Source: Candidatus Parvarchaeota archaeon
GTDB taxonomy: Archaea; Nanobdellota; Nanobdellia; WJKC01
Length of the DNA: 64,000 bases
Assembly (NCBI GenBank): GCA_030615175.1
Contig: JAUWZX010000001.1
Span: 652,044-716,043, forward strand
Reading direction: 5' to 3'
The notes beneath the pieces were generated by a model that was not told the origin of the DNA, did not search any database, and saw nothing but the letters and a program-made list of their open reading frames with translations. Below are positions 1-8,299 of the stretch, piece after piece; the first letter of the stretch is position 1, and every line of letters begins with the position of its first letter. A program made the position numbers and the translations under genes.

Positions 1-2034
1 CTCATCCCTCCATATGTCAGGGTATCCTGGACCGTAAAGAATAATGTATAACCCAACCATTTTCGCTTCCTTCCTGTAAGCCTGAGTGAATCCTTCTAAT
101 TCAGAAGTTAAGATAATCGAATCATACTTTAACTGGTAAGCTTTATCGCTTGTAGGTTCCTTCTCAAAGTCAATTGCCTTAATCCTCAATGATTCAATTT
201 TTGCTATAATCTCATTGCCAAGGTCTTCCTGTTCAAGAGTGAAGTTATAATTCTTGCGTATTTCAATGACTGCCCTCTTCTTCTTTAACTTATCAGCCTC
301 TTCCCATCCATCATTGCGCGCCCTGTCAACTGCGTTAATATATTCATCGCCCAGTCCTCTTAGAACTGCTGCACTCCATTCACCATTAAAGTTAAACCAG
401 CTCCTGCCGCTCCACTCATCACAATTCCAGTTAATATTTAATCTTATGAAATCATTCTCAAGCACTTGCTTCCACTCGCTAAGACTTAATCCCTCAAATT
501 CATCTCCCCATATTTCAGCAGTTCCAGGAGTGTAAATCATGACGTAAGGACCTACCTGTCCCATGTCATCACAAAGCAGTGAGTCGCCAGTGCCTTGAAA
601 CTTTCCTTCAAGAAGAGTAATATTATATTGAAGCGCGTAAATGTTATCAGGAGTGAGTCCTGCTGCTTCAATAGCTTCAACTTGTTCAACAATTGCGTTA
701 ACGTCGTCAATGATTTCATTAGCAATCTCCCTGTTCTCAGGAGTAATCGTGAACGTTTCAAGATATTCTTTGAGTCTGCCGGCAACCTCTAACTCCTTTG
801 CTTCTTCTTCAGCATCACTCCTTCCGCGCTTAATGGCATCCCCATACGTTATCCTGCTGTCCCTGTCAAGGTCGCCTCCAAGCCACATATTAGTCCTGTC
901 CTCATAACTATCCTCCCAGCAGTTAAATCGTAATCTGAATCCCTGGCGCGTTGCGCTTTCATAGAATTCAAGGTCTCCAAATTCAATGTTGCCGAACTCG
1001 TTTTCCCATAGATTAGCCTTTCCAGGACCATTCAGTTTAGCATAATCACAAGCTTCCTTTACTCCTGAGCCTGAAGTACTGTCTGATATCCCTCTCAACA
1101 TTCCTTCAGCCACTCTCTGAGCATAAGCAAGGTTGTAAGCAGTCTCGTCTGAAGGGTTTGCGTCAAAAGCTTCTGCCTTAGCCCTTATGTCATTAATTAC
1201 TTCAAGCAATTGGTCGCCGAGTGATGAGGAAACAACAGTAACCTGTCCTTTCAAAGCATTCTTTCTCTGCTCATCCTCCCAATCCCAGTAATCCTGCTCA
1301 GCTCTCTTAACATCAGCCTCATTAACATCCGGGAACTCGTTCCATTGAATATTAAAATCAGCTCCAACCTTTTGCTCAAAATCATGCTCCCACCTGTTAA
1401 AGCCAAAGCGAAGTTTTTCATTAACATTCTTCCAATTACTAACCCTTATATTCCCATCCTCGGTCCAGTGGTCAGGCTCTCCTCTTGAATTAATCATTAT
1501 GTACGCCACGAATTCATCCCAGTCAGCATCACTTAGTCCTGCAAAGACTGAAGCACTTGCCCTGGCAAGGTAACTAAGTTTCCTGCACTCTAAATTCATG
1601 TCATAATAACTTCCTGAATCTACTTGAGCCGCGCAGTCACTAATATAGCCAATAATTACACTGGCAGCGTTCTGCTCGTCAGCGCTTAAAACAAGAGTTG
1701 CCGCGTAGTCCTCTATGCTTTCTTCACGCTTCACAACTTCTGTAGAAACACAGTCAAGAGGGCAATTATCATAACTCTCCCCCTTCTCTCTTTCGCAGAT
1801 AGTATCCCCGCACACTGCTCCGCAGTCATTTTCAGGGCTTATAATGCAAATCCATTCTCCATCTGAACAACCGCACCATGCAACTTCACTCCCGTCAGGG
1901 CAGGAGTAGTATTGCACGTCTCCTTCAATGCACGTGTCCTCTCCTGTTGGAGTCTCATTTGCATTTACAGCTGCCACGCCCTGAGGCATCATGGAAGTTA
2001 ATAGTATTAACATTAAAAACAGAGTCTTCCTCAT
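1..2034 (-). CDS. Large secreted cysteine-rich repeat surface protein (partial, runs off the left edge)
   Basis: The frame is open from the start codon to the left edge (678 codons), so the full protein is longer. A signal peptide (MRKT, then a leucine-rich core to about residue 20) is followed by a cysteine-rich stretch (about residues 33-85) with a CGD..C...GE...NCP.DC pattern common in DPANN surface proteins. A module of roughly 160 residues then recurs; its marker, a P/G-rich turn followed by W..E, lies near positions 1475, 1010, 515 and 20. I infer an exported or cell-surface protein; its ligand is unknown. A TATA box centred near 2064 predicts transcription start near 2038 and so favours the ATG at 2034 (leaderless) over in-frame ATGs at 2046 and 2055. 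Confidence 0.75.
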   Translation of the reverse strand, partial: MRKTLFLMLILLTSMMPQGVAAVNANETPTGEDTCIEGDVQYYSCPDGSEVAWCGCSDGEWICIISPENDCGAVCGDTICEREKGESYDNCPLDCVSTEVVKREESIEDYAATLVLSADEQNAASVIIGYISDCAAQVDSGSYYDMNLECRKLSYLARASASVFAGLSDADWDEFVAYIMINSRGEPDHWTEDGNIRVSNWKNVNEKLRFGFNRWEHDFEQKVGADFNIQWNEFPDVNEADVKRAEQDYWDWEDEQRKNALKGQVTVVSSSLGDQLLEVINDIRAKAEAFDANPSDETAYNLAYAQRVAEGMLRGISDSTSGSGVKEACDYAKLNGPGKANLWENEFGNIEFGDLEFYESATRQGFRLRFNCWEDSYEDRTNMWLGGDLDRDSRITYGDAIKRGRSDAEEEAKELEVAGRLKEYLETFTITPENREIANEIIDDVNAIVEQVEAIEAAGLTPDNIYALQYNITLLEGKFQGTGDSLLCDDMGQVGPYVMIYTPGTAEIWGDEFEGLSLSEWKQVLENDFIRLNINWNCDEWSGRSWFNFNGEWSAAVLRGLGDEYINAVDRARNDGWEEADKLKKKRAVIEIRKNYNFTLEQEDLGNEIIAKIESLRIKAIDFEKEPTSDKAYQLKYDSIILTSELEGFTQAYRKEAKMVGLYIILYGPGYPDIWRDE

Positions 2035-2058
2035 TAATGTAATCATAAGACTCATCAG

Positions 2059-2070
2059 GTATATAAATAT
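2059..2070 (-). promoter_or_regulatory. TATA box for the surface protein gene
   Basis: On the minus strand the sequence reads ATATTTATATAC. Its centre is about 30 bp before the ATG at 2034, the usual archaeal spacing for a leaderless or nearly leaderless mRNA. Confidence 0.55.
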
Positions 2071-2111
2071 TTTCAAAACTCTTAAAAGAGGATTTCACGT
2101 TTAATTCTTTC

Positions 2112-2717
2112 ATGCCTAAAAAGAAAAAAAAGGAAGAAGCCAAGGAGGTAGTTATTGACTTGTCAAGCCTTGCCAGGAAGCCGTGGCGCACTGCAGCAAT
2201 TATTCTTGGAATAACTTTAATGATTATAATATTAATACAGATTAATTCAACGCCGGTAAACACTGCATCAGCCCTGCCTGAAAGCATTCAATTAATAATA
2301 AATGACATTTACTCCGCATACCCTGAACACTTAGGATTACTGTTATATTTATTTGGGAATCCAATGGCTGAGAATAACTTCACTGAGACAAGTTTCCCTA
2401 ACTCAATGACTGATGACGTTGTTAACATTAAATTCTTTTACTCGCCTAGAAGTATTTCAAGCGTTAGAACTAAAGCGTTCACGATTAATGATTTAGAAGC
2501 ATTACTTGGCAATAAGACTGACATTGAATACATTAATGTTGAACGCGTAGACGTTGAAATAATTAATGAAACGCTTAATAAATTCATTGATTACTTAACA
2601 ATTGTTCCTGCATTAGTCATTAATGACAAATACATTGTTAACGGCGAGGTTGACACCCGCTCAGTGCTTGAATTAGTGTGCAATGAATATGCTGAGAAAC
2701 CATTAATTTGCACGTAA
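2112..2717 (+). CDS. Membrane-anchored thioredoxin-fold-like protein lacking the CxxC
   Basis: A 201-residue protein with a lysine-rich cytoplasmic start (MPKKKKKEEAK), one membrane segment (about residues 27-44) and an outer domain. That domain resembles a thioredoxin fold: a FFYSPR segment sits where the active-site strand and turn normally fall, and VPALVIND near the C-terminus resembles the cis-proline strand that precedes I/VNG. The CxxC cysteines are absent (YSPR instead), so disulfide exchange is unlikely; a structural or chaperone role is inferred. Two cysteines remain near the C-terminus. It is transcribed divergently from the surface protein gene and may serve the cell envelope. The fold assignment is tentative. 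Confidence 0.6.
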   Translation: MPKKKKKEEAKEVVIDLSSLARKPWRTAAIILGITLMIIILIQINSTPVNTASALPESIQLIINDIYSAYPEHLGLLLYLFGNPMAENNFTETSFPNSMTDDVVNIKFFYSPRSISSVRTKAFTINDLEALLGNKTDIEYINVERVDVEIINETLNKFIDYLTIVPALVINDKYIVNGEVDTRSVLELVCNEYAEKPLICT

Positions 2718-2762
2718 TAATAGAAAAACAATTATAAACAATTAATATATATTATTATCATT

Positions 2763-3326
2763 ATGGCTTACCCGCAGTCATGGACTTGCCCTGCTTGCGG
2801 TAACACTGTTTATAATTCAGGGCAATGCACTATCTGCACTTACAAGCCTAAGGATTTTAAAGGGAAGTTAAAAAAATCTAAATCAGTTAAGAAGGGCGGC
2901 GCCAAGTTATTGAAGCAGAGAATTCTTTCATTCATTATTGATTCATTAATAATTCTTGGAATCTCATTATTCGCGGTGCTGGGCTTCATCTTAAGCATTT
3001 ACATGTCAATTGGCAAGGATTTCATGACAATACTCTTTGCCTTCATAGTCCCTTTAATCTCAGTTCCAATAATAATGCATCCTTTTTACTTCTTATTCTT
3101 TGAAGGACGTTATAATGGACAGACTTATGGCAAGAAAATACTTAAGATAAAGGTTGTCAGGACTGACGGCTCTAAAATCGGCTTCAAAGAGTCAGTAATC
3201 AGGAATTTGGTGCGGATGATTGAGGCATTAACATTATATATTATATCTGTTGTTTTAATCATGAAGTCGCATGAAGGACAAAGACTTGGCGACATTGCAG
3301 CGAAGACCATTGTCGTCTCTGCTTAA
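2763..3326 (+). CDS. RDD family membrane protein with N-terminal zinc ribbon
   Basis: The first 30 residues hold two CxxC knuckles (CPAC and CTIC), a zinc-ribbon-like element. After a basic linker the RDD domain begins (KQRILSFIIDSLI, with R and D in the first membrane helix) and continues through about three more hydrophobic helices. The segment YGKKILKIKVVRTDG between helices and the terminal GQRLGDIAAKT motif are typical of RDD proteins. The family sits in the membrane and its transport role is mostly undefined. The C-terminus meets the convergent HD gene with a 4-bp overlap. Confidence 0.88.
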   Translation: MAYPQSWTCPACGNTVYNSGQCTICTYKPKDFKGKLKKSKSVKKGGAKLLKQRILSFIIDSLIILGISLFAVLGFILSIYMSIGKDFMTILFAFIVPLISVPIIMHPFYFLFFEGRYNGQTYGKKILKIKVVRTDGSKIGFKESVIRNLVRMIEALTLYIISVVLIMKSHEGQRLGDIAAKTIVVSA

Positions 3327-3970
3327 TTTTTCCCATCCCATTCATCAAGGAATTCTTTTAAGTATTGTTTCATGAATTCATGTCTTTTTTCAGCAATTTT
3401 ATTAGCAGTTTCAGTATTCATTAAATCCTTTAATAGTAATAATTTTTCGTAAAAATGATTAATGCTTGTTGTGGGCTTTTTATATTCATCAAAACTTTTA
3501 TGTAATCTGGGCTTAATTCCAGGGTCATGAATCATACGCTTTAATCTTGCCCCTGTTGCAAAACATCTGGCAATACCAATAGCGCCTAGAGCATCTAACC
3601 TGTCAGCATCCTGAACAATCATTCCTTCTTTTGTTTTCATTTCGGATTTAACGCCTGCACCCTTAAATGATAAATCCTTAATTATTTCACAAACGTGCAG
3701 GATATTATCTTCATCAACGCTTAAACTCTTAAGCAAGTCTCTTACTATTACTGGACCAGCAGGGTAATCACTTGAATGAAATTTCCAGTCAGCAATATCA
3801 TGTAATAATGATGCTAATTGAATAATAAATAAGTCAACACTGCCTTCTTGTTCAGCAATTCTTAGAGCCATCTTCCAAACTCTATAAGTATGATGCCAAT
3901 CATGACCAGTAACTTCACTGCCTAATCTTTCTTTAACATAAGTCAATGTTTTTTCAATAACTTCATTCAT
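3323..3970 (-). CDS. HD-domain phosphohydrolase
   Basis: A metal-dependent HD-superfamily phosphohydrolase of the YedJ-like type. The conserved ligands are visible: GHDWHHTYRVW near the N-terminus, LLHDIADWKF (the HD pair) and QDADRLDALGAIGIARCF. These proteins hydrolyse nucleotides or related phosphoesters; the substrate cannot be read here. A longer in-frame start at 4018 would overlap the uS9 coding region. The ATG at 3970 lies 2 bp past the uS9 stop and directly precedes the conserved domain, so I chose it. It is the last gene of the eL18-uL13-uS9 run and is probably co-transcribed. Confidence 0.88.
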   Translation of the reverse strand: MNEVIEKTLTYVKERLGSEVTGHDWHHTYRVWKMALRIAEQEGSVDLFIIQLASLLHDIADWKFHSSDYPAGPVIVRDLLKSLSVDEDNILHVCEIIKDLSFKGAGVKSEMKTKEGMIVQDADRLDALGAIGIARCFATGARLKRMIHDPGIKPRLHKSFDEYKKPTTSINHFYEKLLLLKDLMNTETANKIAEKRHEFMKQYLKEFLDEWDGKN

Positions 3971-3972
3971 TG

Positions 3973-4404
3973 CTATCTCTTGCTGGTCTGCTTGCCTCTT
4001 CTGGCGCTTGACCTGCATGGCTTATGCGGCTCTGTCTGCCTGTCATCAGCAATGAGCAAGTGCCTGTCATAAGATAAGTACTTCTTCCTTAACTCTTCAT
4101 CCTTAAAGAATTCAACTAATCCTTTAGCAATCGTAAGCCTCGCCGCCTCTGCCTGGCTCTGGAACCCGCCTCCTTTAACGTTAACATTAATATTAACTTT
4201 ATTAGCGTAATCACCGGCAAGCACTAAAGGCTCGTTAAGCCTTATCCTTATGAATTCATTGCCGTAAATGCTTAAAGGAATTGAATTTATCTTCACTAAT
4301 CCACTGCCTTTCTTTATTGTAGTCCTCGCTATCGCCCTCTTCCTCTTGCCTGAAACATGCACTACAATCGGCTTTACTTTCTTTACTTTTTTTACCTTCT
4401 TCAT
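3973..4404 (-). CDS. rps9: 30S ribosomal protein uS9
   Basis: Small-subunit protein whose C-terminal tail reaches the P-site tRNA. Diagnostic features are VSGKRKRAIARTTIKKG near the start, the GGGFQSQAEAARLTIAKGLV core and a basic tail ending in KR. At 143 residues it is of usual archaeal length, with a lysine/valine-rich N-terminal extension. The start codon overlaps the uL13 stop (ATGA), so translation is probably coupled. The next canonical gene, rpoN, does not follow; an HD hydrolase does. Confidence 0.97.
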   Translation of the reverse strand: MKKVKKVKKVKPIVVHVSGKRKRAIARTTIKKGSGLVKINSIPLSIYGNEFIRIRLNEPLVLAGDYANKVNINVNVKGGGFQSQAEAARLTIAKGLVEFFKDEELRKKYLSYDRHLLIADDRQTEPHKPCRSSARRGKQTSKR

Positions 4405-4823
4405 GATTTCATTCCACCAACCTGCCTGCTTAATTCTCCTATAGTCATGTACTTTAAAATATTACGCTTCTTCATGCTCGCATCTTCTAACTCAACAGCC
4501 CTGCCTTCATATTCCTTTGGCACTCCAATGAATACTTTAACGCGCTTAAATGCCTTAGCGCCATGACTCTTCTTGTAAGGCATCATACCTCTAATAATCC
4601 TCCTCAACATCCTGTCAGGACGCTTTGGAGTGTAAGGTCCTTTAAACGGGTTGCCCCTGTGAATCCTCTCCAAGTAATCTTTAAGTATTGATTTAGGATT
4701 GCCTGTAATAATTGCTTTCTCAGCATTAACAATGACTACGCTCTCGCCTTCCAGTGCCATCTTAGCAATCCTTGTAGCGAGCCTGCCAGCAATCGCGTTC
4801 TCAGCGTTAATTACTTTAACCAA
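4401..4823 (-). CDS. rpl13: 50S ribosomal protein uL13
   Basis: Large-subunit protein recognised by the N-terminal AIAGRLATRIAKMALEGESV, the NPFKGPYTPKRPDRMLRRI segment and GMMPYKKSHGAKAFKRVKV. Its 140 residues match archaeal uL13. It overlaps eL18 by 8 bp upstream and uS9 by 4 bp downstream, a tightly packed ribosomal operon. Confidence 0.97.
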   Translation of the reverse strand: MVKVINAENAIAGRLATRIAKMALEGESVVIVNAEKAIITGNPKSILKDYLERIHRGNPFKGPYTPKRPDRMLRRIIRGMMPYKKSHGAKAFKRVKVFIGVPKEYEGRAVELEDASMKKRNILKYMTIGELSRQVGGMKS

Positions 4824-5169
4824 TTATCCTCACCTTTTTAGTAGGCTTCTTTGAGTTAAGGAATTCATTAATGCTTATTAACTCACTCTTTGACTCCTTA
4901 ATCTTCTTTTTTGCCTGCTCACTTGCAGTGTAAGCAATGATTTTTAAAGCATGATTTAACTCGCCTGACCCGAGGACTTTCCCGGGCACTATCACTGTCT
5001 CGCCTTTCTTCGTGTTCCTATTTATCCGCGATAAATTAACTGCGCGCCTAATCCTTGAAGGCTTCTCCAGTTCCCTGGCCATCCTGCTCCAGAAACTCGT
5101 TTTCTGCTTCTTCAATTCCTTTATTAAAGCCATTAAGTGCTCATTACTTGGTCCAGTTCTCTTCACCAT
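4816..5169 (-). CDS. rpl18e: 50S ribosomal protein eL18
   Basis: Archaeal/eukaryotic-type large-subunit protein: residues FWSRMARELEKPSRIRRAVNLSRI and VIVPGKVLGSGELNHALKI are characteristic. An in-frame ATG at 5178 adds three residues (MDF). The TATA box centred near 5200 predicts transcription start near 5174, so the ATG at 5169 (MVKRTGPSN) is preferred. In most archaea eL18 follows rpoD in the uS13-uS4-uS11-rpoD-eL18-uL13-uS9 operon. Here rpoD ends about 21 kb away and eL18 has acquired its own promoter. Confidence 0.95.
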   Translation of the reverse strand: MVKRTGPSNEHLMALIKELKKQKTSFWSRMARELEKPSRIRRAVNLSRINRNTKKGETVIVPGKVLGSGELNHALKIIAYTASEQAKKKIKESKSELISINEFLNSKKPTKKVRIIG

Positions 5170-5194
5170 GAAGTCCATAGGATTAAAAATTCAT

Positions 5195-5207
5195 TTATAA
5201 ATATTGC
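5195..5207 (-). promoter_or_regulatory. TATA box for the eL18 ribosomal operon
   Basis: The minus strand reads AATATTTATAAATGA about 26 bp before the predicted eL18 transcription start. A second TATA-like run (plus strand, about 5213-5222, AAAACTTAAAAG) probably serves the divergent gene at 5248. Confidence 0.55.
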
Positions 5208-5247
5208 TGTGTAAAACTTAAAAGTAATTAATCCCTTATTAAATTTA

Positions 5248-5595
5248 ATGTCCAAGAAGATTCCTGTTAACGTGGAATTAGGTGATGAAGTATTCCTTGT
5301 CACTGGCATCACAATCAAGCATAATGTGCCCGGATTCTTTTTCATTGACTTTAAACAGGCAAAGGAAGTAACTGATAATGTATTCGGAGAAACGAGAACA
5401 GCAATCCAGATTAAGAGGCGTACAATAGCCATTAATGCAGTATTAATAAAGGATTTCATCAGGATTTTAAACCATGCATTAAATAAATACGAGAAATTTT
5501 ACGGAAACATTAAGATGCCTGAAATACCTAAGAAATTTAAGATTAAGCCGAAGAGCAAGGAAATAACTATTTCATCAGAGAATTACATTGGGTGA
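5248..5595 (+). CDS. DUF3467-like protein
   Basis: A 115-residue soluble protein resembling DUF3467 in pattern: a strand ending FFFIDFKQA, then RTAIQIKRRTIAINAVLIKDFIRIL and a helix ending NKYEKFYG. The alternation of a phenylalanine-aspartate strand, an arginine strand and a C-terminal helix with YE..YG is the family signature. Function is unknown; some bacterial homologues are small regulators. It starts leaderless after a TATA-like run and precedes the pspC-like gene by 8 bp, suggesting one transcript. Assignment rests on pattern only. Confidence 0.7.
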   Translation: MSKKIPVNVELGDEVFLVTGITIKHNVPGFFFIDFKQAKEVTDNVFGETRTAIQIKRRTIAINAVLIKDFIRILNHALNKYEKFYGNIKMPEIPKKFKIKPKSKEITISSENYIG

Positions 5596-5603
5596 GTGAT
5601 TAA

Positions 5604-6008
5604 ATGCCTAGAAGAATATTAACCCGCTCTAAAAAGAACAGAGTGATTGCAGGAGTATGCATTGGTATTAGTAAATACCTTAATGTTGAACCAGTACTAG
5701 TCAGGTTCGCATTCATACTTGCCTCACTCTTCGGTGGCTGGGGCATCATTACTTACATCCTCTGCTGGGTCTTAATACCAAAGCAGGGTTCAAAAATGAG
5801 TTTATGGGATGAATGGACTGTTAAGCCTGGTGAAATGAAGAGGCGCAGGAGTCCTGCAATGACTCTTGGAACAATAATGCTGTGCATGGGCGTGCTAATG
5901 CTGTTAAATAACTTAAACTTGTTCGGCCTGACTTGGAATTACACGTGGCCCATAATATTAATATTCATCGGGTTAATTATTACCTCATCAAGGAGGCGTA
6001 AAAAATGA
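5604..6008 (+). CDS. PspC-domain membrane protein
   Basis: The N-terminal PspC domain is clear: LTRSKKNRVIAGVCIGISKY, then NVEPVLVRFAFILASL and GIITYILCWVLIPK. It is followed by a basic linker and a second pair of membrane helices like the C-terminal domain of LiaF-type proteins (TLGTIMLCMGVLMLLNN). PspC proteins sense membrane or envelope stress in bacteria; the archaeal role is unknown. It overlaps the next small gene by ATGA, so the two are likely co-translated. Confidence 0.88.
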   Translation: MPRRILTRSKKNRVIAGVCIGISKYLNVEPVLVRFAFILASLFGGWGIITYILCWVLIPKQGSKMSLWDEWTVKPGEMKRRRSPAMTLGTIMLCMGVLMLLNNLNLFGLTWNYTWPIILIFIGLIITSSRRRKK

Positions 6009-6184
6009 GTGAAAAAAAAGGCGATCGGGTAATCACTTTCGGAATTATGACTTCATTAATCGGCGTATTATTCCTTATCAGCAATATTTTTGATTACAAT
6101 GCCTGGGAATTAATCAGCACTTACTGGCCCTTAATACTTATAGGGGTTGGCGCTTGGGTAATAATCAAGGAATTAAGAAGATGA
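6005..6184 (+). CDS. Small two-helix membrane protein, partner of PspC
   Basis: A 59-residue protein starting MSEKKGDRVITFGIMTSL and ending IIKELRR. Two hydrophobic helices are separated by a YNAWELISTYWPLILIGVG turn. This resembles the C-terminal membrane part of the preceding PspC protein and LiaF/DUF5668-type segments. Its ATG overlaps the stop of the pspC gene (ATGA), a strong sign of a real coupled gene despite its size. It may form a membrane complex with PspC. Confidence 0.75.
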   Translation: MSEKKGDRVITFGIMTSLIGVLFLISNIFDYNAWELISTYWPLILIGVGAWVIIKELRR

Positions 6185-6232
6185 TTATAAAATAATAGTC
6201 TTTATAAATGAAATCATTACTAGATTTAGAGA

Positions 6233-7135
6233 ATGGCTCTTGATGAAATTTTAAGCAAGCACTCCACTAACTGTAGTAATAAAGATTTTGAAGTTAATGG
6301 AGGATTCCACGTCTGCACTGTCTGCGGTTTATGCATTAAGCCATTACTCGTTAATAAGTTCAGAAGAACTTTTACTAAAGAAGAATCAGATAAGAAGCTT
6401 CATAATGAAAAAGTGTATAAATCTTATGGTTGCAGGACTAAGATTGGGGATTGGAAAATAAAGGATGTGTCAGGCAAGTATATTCCCGGAGAGCAAAAAG
6501 CATTGTATAAAAGACTTCAAAGTGTTCAGAAGTCCAGTAATAGTTCGCTTGAAGTTAATTTCAAAATCCGCGACTCAATGTTCAGGAATTTCGGGAGTAA
6601 AGCGCCCAGGCACATCTTGGATGCTGCACTAAAAATTTATAATACTTCTTACAGGAAGAATTTAATGAGGGGCAGGAGTATTGAAGGTTTTGTTATTTCA
6701 AGCATTTATGCCGGAATGAGGATTTTGAAGCATCCGGTATTCCTTGGACAATTCATTATTGATTCAGATTTTGACTTTGCTGCTAATGATGTGATGGGTT
6801 ACTTGTCAGTAATGAATAAAAATGGCGTTTTCAGGGAGTTAGGTTATAAACTGCAAAAACCAGTTATTCCCTGGGGGGAAATTGAAACTAAATTAAATAA
6901 GGGTTATGATAATCATGAACAAATAATTACTACAGGAGAAGTTTATTCTGTTATGAAGAAGTTTAATAAGATTCCTGAACAGCGCAAAATCGGCAAGGAC
7001 GTTAAAGGAGTTATTGCTGGCCTGGCTTACTTAGAGTTTAAGGATACTGATAAGAAGAGGACTCAGTCATTTCTTGCTAAAGCATTTAATATTACAGAGG
7101 TTACTTTAAGGAATAGAACTAATGATATAAACTAA
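6233..7135 (+). CDS. Divergent transcription factor B (TFB/TFIIB-like)
   Basis: TFB bridges TBP, promoter DNA and RNA polymerase. This 300-residue protein keeps an N-terminal zinc-binding element (C28-x2-C31 with a C14, and perhaps H10 in place of the usual first CxxC), a linker with GCRTKIGD like the B-reader, and two cyclin-like repeats (LMRGRSIEGFVISSIYAGMR is the GRS..V..A..Y.A pattern of repeat one). Repeat two is degenerate. A general TFB is normally more conserved, so this may be a secondary TFB. A TATA box at about 6199-6208 precedes it. Confidence 0.8.
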   Translation: MALDEILSKHSTNCSNKDFEVNGGFHVCTVCGLCIKPLLVNKFRRTFTKEESDKKLHNEKVYKSYGCRTKIGDWKIKDVSGKYIPGEQKALYKRLQSVQKSSNSSLEVNFKIRDSMFRNFGSKAPRHILDAALKIYNTSYRKNLMRGRSIEGFVISSIYAGMRILKHPVFLGQFIIDSDFDFAANDVMGYLSVMNKNGVFRELGYKLQKPVIPWGEIETKLNKGYDNHEQIITTGEVYSVMKKFNKIPEQRKIGKDVKGVIAGLAYLEFKDTDKKRTQSFLAKAFNITEVTLRNRTNDIN

Positions 7136-7173
7136 AAATTTATATTTACTGCACGTCTTAACTTTTTTAATCA

Positions 7174-7494
7174 ATGAAGTTGAAACCTGTTTTCAAGCCT
7201 GACTTGCTGAAAGTGATTATTACAATCACAATTTCCTGTTTCTTAATGGCTTTCTTAATTCTCTTTAACACGCGGTTCGTTCCATGCCTGTCCAAGCCAT
7301 TAGTCAGCCCTGAGTACGAACTGAATGTTACTTTCACGCCAAACCTTTGCTCGCTTGGAAGCCCTCTTATAGGAGTCACTATCGAGTTCTACTGGCTTTC
7401 TTATTTAACCATTATTGCCGCTACGGTCTTAGCGCCTTACCTTATTGTATGCTTATTAACTCATTACTTGCAGAAGCCGGGGAAGAAGCGTTAA
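7174..7494 (+). CDS. Small two-helix membrane protein, unknown
   Basis: 106 residues with an N-terminal helix (about 14-32), an outer segment with two cysteines and several prolines (about 33-70), and a C-terminal helix (about 72-97) before a basic tail QKPGKKR. Similar small proteins are frequent in DPANN genomes but I recognise no family. A TATA-like AATTTATATTTA near 7138-7147 supports the start at 7174. Confidence 0.65.
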   Translation: MKLKPVFKPDLLKVIITITISCFLMAFLILFNTRFVPCLSKPLVSPEYELNVTFTPNLCSLGSPLIGVTIEFYWLSYLTIIAATVLAPYLIVCLLTHYLQKPGKKR

Positions 7495-7925
7495 AATATT
7501 TTTTTAAGTTCTTCATACAGGATTGGGTATTTTTTCTCTGACAGGTATATGTAATTTTGCGGCGGAGCAAAGTTCGGATAATCTTTTCTAATCTCTAATA
7601 ACGTTATTGGTTTTTCCAGAGTTATGAATTCATTAATCTTTATTGCTAATCCTTCTTCATGGTTATTATAGTATTTCATGAAAAAGTTTTTTGTGATTCC
7701 TGCTTTATCTTTGCATTTATTCCATAAGTCATTAATATTATTCCTTATCATTTCTTCTTTCTTAATTATCATTGTTATTGCTTTAGTTGGTGATGATTCA
7801 TATATCACGAAGTATTCTTCTAATCGAGTGCCGGGTTTGTCGAATGAAATCTTCCTGAACTCATATTCTTTAAGCCCTCCTATTATTGACTTAACGTGTT
7901 CTGGATGAATGCTGATTAAAATCAT
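7491..7925 (-). CDS. ASCH/PUA-like RNA-binding domain protein
   Basis: The start MILISIHPEHVKSIIGGLKEYEFRK is the signature of ASCH/PUA-like proteins that contact RNA or modified nucleotides (SI.P...I..G.K.YEFR). The C-terminal half holds helices and an APPQNYIYLSEKKYP strand. A longer start at 7934 would be TTG; the ATG at 7925 fits a TATA box around 7950-7962. Ligand is unknown. It converges with the upstream membrane gene (4-bp overlap of ends). Confidence 0.75.
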   Translation of the reverse strand: MILISIHPEHVKSIIGGLKEYEFRKISFDKPGTRLEEYFVIYESSPTKAITMIIKKEEMIRNNINDLWNKCKDKAGITKNFFMKYYNNHEEGLAIKINEFITLEKPITLLEIRKDYPNFAPPQNYIYLSEKKYPILYEELKKIF

Positions 7926-7979
7926 AACACTCAATATTAGCTCCTAATTATAATAAGGATTTCGTTTTTAAAGTGTATA

Positions 7980-8201
7980 TTAAGTATTGTATTCTTCTTT
8001 CTTTACGTTAAAACCAATGCCTCTTTTGGCTAACGCATTTAACGCGTATCTTAGAACAATGTATTCATTATCCGGCAAGCAGACAAAGGAACTGCGTGTT
8101 CTTAATAAAGCATTAAAACCGTTAATTTCATCTTTGGAATCAAGTTTAATGCAGAAAGCCGAAGGCTTTCGGGTTTCAAGCCATTTTTCCAGTCCACTCA
8201 T
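7980..8201 (-). CDS. Small hypothetical protein
   Basis: 73 residues, charged and soluble, with no recognised domain. The minus frame is preferred over an overlapping plus-strand frame because its amino-acid mix is normal and a TATA box (CTAATTTAAAAACG, about 8224-8237) lies about 26 bp before the ATG at 8201. It is probably a small cytosolic protein. Confidence 0.55.
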   Translation of the reverse strand: MSGLEKWLETRKPSAFCIKLDSKDEINGFNALLRTRSSFVCLPDNEYIVLRYALNALAKRGIGFNVKKEEYNT

Positions 8202-8223
8202 TTCAATCGATTTTTATCAGACT

Positions 8224-8237
8224 CTAATTTAAAAACG
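8224..8237 (-). promoter_or_regulatory. TATA box for the 73-residue gene
   Basis: On the minus strand it reads CGTTTTTAAATTAG, spaced for leaderless initiation at 8201. This decides the strand of the downstream small gene. Confidence 0.45.
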
Positions 8238-8299
8238 TTTCGCCCCGGCGCGTTGGCTTTAAAAAACTTTTTTAATTCAGGGCGATTGTACTTTCATTT

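Noticed and set aside
7987-8232. Plus-strand frame opposite the 73-residue gene
   Set aside because: The minus frame has a TATA box with leaderless spacing; the plus frame has none.
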